A DNA stretch of 5,421 bases from Alphaproteobacteria bacterium (GTDB lineage: Bacteria > Pseudomonadota > Alphaproteobacteria > Rhizobiales > Xanthobacteraceae): the NCBI GenBank assembly GCA_005884465.1, contig VAZH01000444.1:1-5421 (forward strand). Reading direction: 5' to 3'. Position numbers and translations under genes: made by a program. A model generated the notes under the pieces. The model did not search any database and had not been told where the DNA came from. It was given only the letters and a program-made list of their open reading frames with translations. Of this stretch, positions 1 through 5,421 are shown piece by piece. The stretch's first letter is position 1. The number at the start of each line of letters is the position of its first letter.

Positions 1-2837
1 TCGGCGAACTCGACCGCCGGCTCACGCTGGCGAGGCTGGTCGCGGCGTGGGCCAAGAGTCCGGTATCGGCGCCGCTGGTCGTCGGCGGCCCGGCATCGAC
101 GCTTGCATTGGCTTCCGATCTGGCGCGCCTGATGGACGACATGGTCACCCGGGGCGTCGGCTGGGAAGCGCTGGACGGCTTGGTGCCGGATCAACTGGAC
201 AAATACTGGCAGCACTCGCTGGAATTCCTCAGAATTGCGCGACAGGCATGGCCCGCGCATCTCGAGGAAATTGGAAAAATCGAGCCGGCGGCGCGCCGCG
301 ATCTCCTGATCGAGGCGGAAGCCAGGCGCCTGACCACGCATCACGACGGTCCGGTGATTGCCGCGGGCTCGACCGGATCGATGCCGGCAACGGCAAAATT
401 CCTCCACGCCGTTGCCGCTCTCCCGCAAGGCGCGGTGGTGCTGCCGGGCCTGGACACCGCTCTCGATGACGATGCGTGGCAGCTGATCGGCGGTGTCAGG
501 GACGCGCAAGGCAAACTCATCCAGCCGCCGGCGTCGAACCATCCGCAATTCGCGATGCAGGCGCTGCTGCATCGACTAGGCATCAGGCGCGGCGATGTCG
601 AAAGATTGAGCGCACCGGCGGCGCATGGGCGCGATGTGCTGGTGTCCGAGGCGATGCGGCCTTCAAACGCGACGGCAGAGTGGCATCGGCGGCTGGCCGA
701 GCCCGACATCGCCGACAAGATTTCGCGCAGCATGAAAAATCTAGCGGTTATCGAAGCCGCCAATCCCGAGATGGAGGCGCTGGCGATTGCGGTTGCGCTG
801 CGCGAGGCGCGGCATCTTGACAGGACGGCGGCGCTGGTGACGCCGGATCGGGCGCTGGCGCGACGGGTCATGGCGGCGCTCGGCCGCTGGAATCTCGCAT
901 TCGACGATTCCGGCGGCGACGCCTTGATGGACACTTCGGGCGGAATTTTCGCCCGGCTCGCCGCGGAGGCGGTGGCAAAACAGCTGGAGCCGCCGACCCT
1001 ATTGGCGCTTTTAGAACATCCGCTGTGCCGGTTGGGCGGCGCGCCGGGCGCGTTCACGGACGCGGTTGAAGCGCTCGAACTGGCGCTGTTGCGCGGCACC
1101 CGCCCGCAGGCGGGAAGCGGCGGGCTGGCGCGCGACTTCGACCGTTTCCGCACGGAGCTTTCCAGGCTTCAGCGTCGCGAGACGTCTTCGCTGCACGCTT
1201 CCGAGCCGAGGACCAGGCTGAGAGACAGGCAACTCGATCGCGCGCAATCGCTGATCGCGGCGCTGCAGACCGCGCTTTCGCCGCTTGAAAGTCTCTCTTG
1301 CTCAAACGCCTATGATTTCGCCGAACTGGCAAAGCGCCATCGCGACGTGCTGAGCGAGCTGTCGCGCGACCGGCATGGCGTCGCGCTGGCGTTCGAGGGC
1401 CATCACGGACTGGCGCTCGCCTCCGCGTTCGACGATCTGCTCGGCAGACAGGCGCAAAGCGGCCTGCTGGTGCAAATCAGTGATTACCCGGAAGTGTTCC
1501 AGACCGCGTTTGGCGACCGCATGGTGCGGCGGCCGGAAGCAGCGAGCGCCCCTTTGAGAATTTACGGCCCGCTGGAAGCGCGGCTGACGGAGACCGACCG
1601 GGTCATTATTGGCGGGCTGGTCGAAGGCGTATGGCCGCCGGCGCCGCGGGTCGATCCGTGGCTGAGCCGGCCGATGCGGCACGAGCTCGGCCTCGATCTG
1701 CCGGAGCGGCGCATCGGCCTCTCCGCGCATGATTTTGCGCAATTGCTCGGCACCGACGACGTCATCCTCAGTCATGCCGCGAAGGTTGGCGGCGCGCCTT
1801 CTGTGGCATCGCGCTTCCTGCACCGGCTGGAAGCGGTCGCCGGGGAAGAGCGCTGGAAGGCTGCAAAGGCCGCGGGCGAAAAATATGTTCGCTTCGCCAA
1901 TGAACTGGATAGCCCCGCCAAAGTCGAGCCGATCCCGCAGCCGGCGCCAAAACCGCCGCGTGCGACACGGCCGCTGAAATTGTCGGTGACCGCGATCGAA
2001 GACTGGCTGCGCGATCCCTATACGATTTACGCGAAATATATTTTGAAGCTGGCGCCGCTCGATCCGGTCGACATGCCGCTATCGGCCGCCGACCGCGGTT
2101 CGGCGATCCACGACGCGCTCGGCGAATTTACCCAGACTTTCTCCGCGACACTTCCCGACAATGTCGCGCTCGCCCTGCGCGGCATCGGCGAGAAATATTT
2201 CGAGCCGTTGATGGAGCGGCCCGAGGCGCGGGCGCTGTGGTGGCCGCGCTTCCAGCGCATCGCCGCATGGTTTGCGGGTTGGGAAATCGCGCGCCGCGAA
2301 AATGTCGGCGCCATTGACGCAGAGATCAGGGGCGAAATCCCGATCTTGCTCGACCATGAGCGCAGGTTTGTCCTGTCGGCAGTTGCCGACCGGATCGAAC
2401 ACCGCCATGACGGAACGTTTGCGATCCTCGACTACAAGACCGGACAACCGCCGACCGGCAAACAGGTCCGCATGGGGTTGTCGCCGCAGCTCACGCTGGA
2501 GGCGGCGATCCTGCGCGAAGGCGGTTTTGAGGGCATTGCGGCCGGCGCTTCGGTGAGCGAGCTGGTCTATGTCAGGCTTTCCGGCAACAATCCGCCGGGC
2601 GAGCAAAAGGTGCTGGAGCTGAAGATCAAGCCAGGCGATCAGCCGCAATCTCCCGATGCCGCCGCTGACTACGCGCGACAAGAGCTTGAGAAACTGATCC
2701 GCAAATTCGAGGACGAAAGCCAGGCCTATACCTCGCTCAATCTGTCGATGTGGTCGAGCCGCTACGGCACTTACGACGATCTCGCCCGCATCAAGGAATG
2801 GTCCGCAGCCGGCGGCTTGGGGATCGAAGAATGGTAG
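1..2837 (+). CDS. addB: AddB subunit of the AddAB double-strand break repair helicase-nuclease (5' end missing)
   Basis: AddB pairs with AddA to process double-strand DNA ends for RecA-dependent recombination; in characterised AddAB enzymes its nuclease cuts the 5'-ended strand. The frame is open from base 3, giving 944 residues to the TAG at 2835-2837. About 100 N-terminal residues of a usual ~1,040 are probably missing, so the true start lies outside. The TTG at 108 is internal, since family-like sequence (LVVGGPASTLALASDLARL) runs through it. Residues counted from base 3: an inactive UvrD-like helicase region fills roughly 1-635, including GAVVLPGLDTALDDDAW (143-159) and GGLVEGVWPPAPRVDPWLSR (536-555). 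A proline-rich linker follows (about 640-657). The RecB-type nuclease domain begins with LSVTAIEDWLRDPYTIYA (660-677) and keeps every expected catalytic residue: His703 (GSAIHDAL), Asp796 (VADRIEH), Asp810 and Lys812 (ILDYKTG), and Gln829 (GLSPQLTLEA). No Walker A motif is seen in this part. The iron-sulfur cysteines of Firmicutes AddB are absent. The end overlaps addA by 7 bp. Confidence 0.97.
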   Translation, partial: GELDRRLTLARLVAAWAKSPVSAPLVVGGPASTLALASDLARLMDDMVTRGVGWEALDGLVPDQLDKYWQHSLEFLRIARQAWPAHLEEIGKIEPAARRDLLIEAEARRLTTHHDGPVIAAGSTGSMPATAKFLHAVAALPQGAVVLPGLDTALDDDAWQLIGGVRDAQGKLIQPPASNHPQFAMQALLHRLGIRRGDVERLSAPAAHGRDVLVSEAMRPSNATAEWHRRLAEPDIADKISRSMKNLAVIEAANPEMEALAIAVALREARHLDRTAALVTPDRALARRVMAALGRWNLAFDDSGGDALMDTSGGIFARLAAEAVAKQLEPPTLLALLEHPLCRLGGAPGAFTDAVEALELALLRGTRPQAGSGGLARDFDRFRTELSRLQRRETSSLHASEPRTRLRDRQLDRAQSLIAALQTALSPLESLSCSNAYDFAELAKRHRDVLSELSRDRHGVALAFEGHHGLALASAFDDLLGRQAQSGLLVQISDYPEVFQTAFGDRMVRRPEAASAPLRIYGPLEARLTETDRVIIGGLVEGVWPPAPRVDPWLSRPMRHELGLDLPERRIGLSAHDFAQLLGTDDVILSHAAKVGGAPSVASRFLHRLEAVAGEERWKAAKAAGEKYVRFANELDSPAKVEPIPQPAPKPPRATRPLKLSVTAIEDWLRDPYTIYAKYILKLAPLDPVDMPLSAADRGSAIHDALGEFTQTFSATLPDNVALALRGIGEKYFEPLMERPEARALWWPRFQRIAAWFAGWEIARRENVGAIDAEIRGEIPILLDHERRFVLSAVADRIEHRHDGTFAILDYKTGQPPTGKQVRMGLSPQLTLEAAILREGGFEGIAAGASVSELVYVRLSGNNPPGEQKVLELKIKPGDQPQSPDAAADYARQELEKLIRKFEDESQAYTSLNLSMWSSRYGTYDDLARIKEWSAAGGLGIEEW
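2819..2823 (+). promoter_or_regulatory. Probable ribosome binding site of addA, inside the end of addB
   Basis: GGGGA ends 7 bases before the addA ATG at 2831 and lies within the last codons of addB. It is an imperfect match to the GGAGG consensus, but the spacing is suitable. A second purine run (GAAGA, 2826-2830) abuts the ATG and is too close to be the main site. With the 7-bp overlap of the two genes, this suggests that ribosomes finishing addB re-initiate on addA, which would help keep the two subunits in balance. The coupling is inferred. Confidence 0.55.
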
Positions 2838-5421
2838 CCGCGCCGCGCCCCATTCCCGACGCGGTCCGCGCCACCCAGGCCCGCGCATCGGACCCGGCCG
2901 CTTCGGCGTTCGTCTCGGCGAACGCCGGTTCCGGCAAGACCCATGTGCTGGTGCAGCGGGTGATCCGGCTGTTGCTCGACGGCGTGCCGCCGGAAAAGAT
3001 CCTCTGCATCACCTTCACCAAGGCCGCGGCCGCCAATATGGCGGAGCGGGTGTTTTCAACGCTCGGCCATTGGGTCACGCTCGATGACGATAGGCTCGAT
3101 GCCGCGATCGTCGAGGCCGGAATTGCGCGCCCCGGCGCGGACTTGAGGATGACCGCCAGAAAGTTGTTCGCGTGCGCGCTGGAAACCCCGGGCGGCCTGA
3201 AGGTGCAGACCATCCACGCGCTTTGCACCCGGCTGCTGCAGCAATTTCCGTTCGAGGCCAATGTGCCTGCGCGTTTTACGGTACTCGACGAGCGCGACCA
3301 GAACGAGATGATGGAGCGCGCCAATCTCGCGGTGCTGCTGGACGCCTCCCGCGATCCCGACAGCGCAACGGGGCGCGCGCTCCAGATCGCGATGGCCAGC
3401 GCCGCCGACGTCACCTTCAAGGATGTGGTGCGCGAGGCGTGTCTGAGCCGCGATCACTTCATGGCCTGGACCGACAGCGCCGGCGGCACTGAAGCCGCGG
3501 CCGCGCAGATCGGCGCGGCGCTCGGTGTCGATCCTCGTGAGCGCATCGAAGACGTCGAGCGCGCGATTGTCGACGGCCCGAACTTGCCGCGATCGCAGTG
3601 GGACGAGATTGCCTCTGTTCTCGATACCAGCAGTAACGCGGATCGAAAACAGGCAGACCGATTACGCGAGGCCCTGACGCTTACCGGTATTGAGCAGGTA
3701 GATAACTATCTCAACGTGTTCCTGACGGAAGCCGAGCGCACGCCGCGCGCAACCGTGGTAACGAACGGCTTCATTGGTGACAATCCCGCTGCTGGCCGGT
3801 TGTTCGAAATGGAAAAACTCCGCATCACGCCGCTGATCGAGCGGCGCCGCGCGGTGACGATCCGCGACCGGACCCAGGCGCTATTGCACATCGCCACCGC
3901 GGCGGCGGCGAATTACCGGCGCGAAAAGCAGGAGCGCGGCCGGCTCGACTATGACGACCTGATCGACAAGACGCTTGCGATGCTGGACCGCGTCTCCTCC
4001 GGTTGGGTGCATTACAAGCTCGACCGCGGCGTCGATCACGTGCTGATCGACGAGGCGCAGGACACCAGCCCCCGGCAGTGGGATATCGTCGACCATATCA
4101 TTTCCGAATTCACTTCCGGCAAAGGCGCGCGCGACGGCGTCGTTCGCACGATCTTCGCGGTCGGCGACGAGAAGCAGTCGATCTTTTCGTTCCAGGGCGC
4201 CGCCCCGCGTGAATTCGACAGCCGCCGCCGAGGGCTGGAACGCAAGTTTATCGATGCCGGCCTGAAATTCGATCCGGTGTCGTTCACCTACTCGTTCCGT
4301 TCGGGAGCGGCGATCCTGCAATCCGTCGATTATGTGTTTCGCGACGAGGATATCTACCGCAGCATTCATGCGGAAAACGCTTATCCGGTGCACGAGACCC
4401 TGGCCGACGCCGGGCCGAGCCTGATCGAATTCTGGGAATTGCAGCAACCGGACCCCAAGCAGGACATCGAAGGCTGGCGCGCGCCGTTCGACGGGTTGTC
4501 GCTGACGAGCCCGGAGGTCAAGCTCGCCAAGCGGATTCAGGCCGAGATCAGGCGGCTGGTCGAAAGCGGCACCATGACCGGCCACATCGGCGACCGCCGC
4601 CCGCTGCGCTACGGCGACATGCTGGTGCTGGTGCGGCGGCGCGGCAACGCGTTCGACGCGGTCATCCAGGCGCTGAAGCACGCCAACATTCCGGTCGCCG
4701 GCGCCGACCGGCTGAAACTGACCGAGCACATCGCGATCATCGACCTGATGAATCTTGCCGATGCGCTATTGCTGCCGCAGGACGATCTGGCGCTGGCGGT
4801 CGCGCTGAAAAGCCCGCTGTTCGGTCTTTGCGACGACGACCTGTTCAAGCTGGCGTGGCAGCGCAAGGGTTCGTTGCGCGAGGCGTTAAACCATCACGCC
4901 GCGGCCGACAATAAACTAAAGGACGCGCTGAGCCGTCTGGAAAAATGCGAGCGCCGCTTCGTCACCGAGACGCCATTTGCGTTCTATGCCTGGCTGCTCG
5001 GCGGCGATGGCGGCCGCAAGCGAATTTTGGGGCGGCTCGGGCATGAGGCCAACGACGCGCTCGACGAATTTCTCGAGCTTGCCCTTGGCTATGAGCGCAA
5101 GGCGCCAGCCTCGCTACAGGGTTTTGTGGCATGGCTGCGCACCGCCGATCTTGAGGTCAAGCGGGACATGGAGATTTCCCGCGACGAAGTCCGCGTCATG
5201 ACGGTGCACGGCGCCAAGGGACTGGAAGCGCCGGTGGTTTTCCTGGTCGACACCACCTCGTCGCCTTCCGATACCCAGCGTTTGAAACTCGTTCACCTGC
5301 CGCGCGGCAATGCGGCGCCTGACGCGCCCGGTGTCGTGGTCTGGGCCGGCAAGAAGGCCGACGACCCGGCCGCGGTGGCGGCGGCGCGCGCAACGATGCT
5401 GGCGGAGACCGAGCATGAATA
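2831..5421 (+). CDS. addA: AddA helicase-nuclease subunit, SF1A helicase part (3' end missing)
   Basis: AddA is the ATP-driven 3'-to-5' helicase motor of AddAB and, in complete proteins, also carries a C-terminal nuclease. From ATG 2831 the frame stays open for 863 full codons plus two bases. Complete alphaproteobacterial AddA is roughly 1,150 residues, so about 300 are missing. Visible SF1A motifs are: Q motif Gln16; Walker A ANAGSGKT (30-37, Lys36); motif Ia ITFTKAAAANMAERV (60-74); Ic QTIHALC (126-132); LDYDDL (372-377); Walker B DEAQD (407-411, Glu408); motif III GDEKQSIFSFQGA (445-457); motif IV YSFRS (487-491, Arg490); motif V VHGAKGLEA (792-800). The last residues, TEHE plus an incomplete 'ta' codon, match the lead-in to motif VI (EHEY...), so motif VI and the nuclease domain lie beyond the edge. 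All visible ATPase motifs are intact, so the motor should be active. The start is chosen because the protein opens with a short family-like leader before Gln16 and has a Shine-Dalgarno-like GGGGA upstream. The gene overlaps addB by 7 bp. Confidence 0.97.
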   Translation, partial: MVAAPRPIPDAVRATQARASDPAASAFVSANAGSGKTHVLVQRVIRLLLDGVPPEKILCITFTKAAAANMAERVFSTLGHWVTLDDDRLDAAIVEAGIARPGADLRMTARKLFACALETPGGLKVQTIHALCTRLLQQFPFEANVPARFTVLDERDQNEMMERANLAVLLDASRDPDSATGRALQIAMASAADVTFKDVVREACLSRDHFMAWTDSAGGTEAAAAQIGAALGVDPRERIEDVERAIVDGPNLPRSQWDEIASVLDTSSNADRKQADRLREALTLTGIEQVDNYLNVFLTEAERTPRATVVTNGFIGDNPAAGRLFEMEKLRITPLIERRRAVTIRDRTQALLHIATAAAANYRREKQERGRLDYDDLIDKTLAMLDRVSSGWVHYKLDRGVDHVLIDEAQDTSPRQWDIVDHIISEFTSGKGARDGVVRTIFAVGDEKQSIFSFQGAAPREFDSRRRGLERKFIDAGLKFDPVSFTYSFRSGAAILQSVDYVFRDEDIYRSIHAENAYPVHETLADAGPSLIEFWELQQPDPKQDIEGWRAPFDGLSLTSPEVKLAKRIQAEIRRLVESGTMTGHIGDRRPLRYGDMLVLVRRRGNAFDAVIQALKHANIPVAGADRLKLTEHIAIIDLMNLADALLLPQDDLALAVALKSPLFGLCDDDLFKLAWQRKGSLREALNHHAAADNKLKDALSRLEKCERRFVTETPFAFYAWLLGGDGGRKRILGRLGHEANDALDEFLELALGYERKAPASLQGFVAWLRTADLEVKRDMEISRDEVRVMTVHGAKGLEAPVVFLVDTTSSPSDTQRLKLVHLPRGNAAPDAPGVVVWAGKKADDPAAVAAARATMLAETEHE

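Noticed and set aside
108..110. TTG as the possible start of addB
   Set aside because: The same frame is open to the window edge, and the 35 codons before it encode recognisable AddB sequence. It is an internal leucine codon of a gene cut by the left edge.
47..469. 140-codon open frame on the + strand overlapping the start of the addB fragment
   Set aside because: It lies in another frame of addB, is rich in Arg, Gly and Ala as expected of GC-rich shadow frames, and shows no family motif.
341..1153. Long antisense open frame (270 codons) within addB
   Set aside because: It is Ser/Arg/Ala-rich with no motif, and opposite continuous AddB sequence; taken as a shadow.
2079..2888. Long antisense open frame (269 codons) across the end of addB and start of addA
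   Set aside because: It lies opposite well-conserved nuclease-domain coding sequence and crosses the addB/addA junction. Its composition is low-complexity with no recognisable domain, typical of antisense frames in GC-rich DNA.
3881..4729. Long antisense open frame (282 codons) within addA
   Set aside because: It is the reverse complement of helicase motifs II to IV. Its length follows from the GC-rich third positions of addA, and no domain is recognisable.
1..5421. Chi-like recombination hotspot sequence
   Set aside because: I saw no E. coli Chi octamer (GCTGGTGG) on either strand by eye. The B. subtilis pentamer AGCGG occurs, but it is too short to mean anything in GC-rich DNA, and I know of no established Chi for this group.
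2831..5421. Reading the second gene as UvrD/PcrA/Rep or RecB instead of AddA
   Set aside because: It directly follows addB with an overlap. Its GDEKQSIFSFQGA motif III and long spacing between motifs Ic and II fit AddA, and no RecC or RecD is seen.

Overview
The window is a high-GC stretch (about 65% G+C by eye) from an alphaproteobacterium. It is most likely from Bradyrhizobium or a close relative in the Nitrobacteraceae. This rests on base composition, GC-rich third codon positions, and the resemblance of both proteins to the alphaproteobacterial forms of AddB and AddA. The genus is an inference from remembered family sequences, not from a search.

Two genes fill the window, both on the + strand, and each is cut by a window edge. 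From the left edge to 2837 is the 3' part of addB, encoding the AddB subunit: an inactive helicase-like fold followed by a RecB-type nuclease domain. From 2831 to the right edge is the 5' part of addA, encoding the AddA subunit. The visible part carries SF1A (UvrD/RecB-like) helicase motifs from the Q motif through motif V. The sequence ends inside the approach to motif VI, so motif VI and the C-terminal nuclease domain lie outside.

The two genes overlap by 7 bp, with the addA ATG lying before the addB TAG. They are therefore almost certainly co-transcribed and probably translationally coupled. Together they encode the AddAB helicase-nuclease, the functional counterpart of RecBCD. It binds double-strand DNA ends, unwinds and resects them, and prepares a 3' single strand for RecA in homologous recombination.

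There is no intergenic space, RNA gene, mobile element, CRISPR array or terminator that I can support. Both reading frames were read through without a stop or frameshift. I see no undescribed system: this is a conserved housekeeping DNA-repair locus. The points worth a second look are small ones: loss of the iron-sulfur cysteines in AddB, the gene overlap, and a local low-GC patch in addA.
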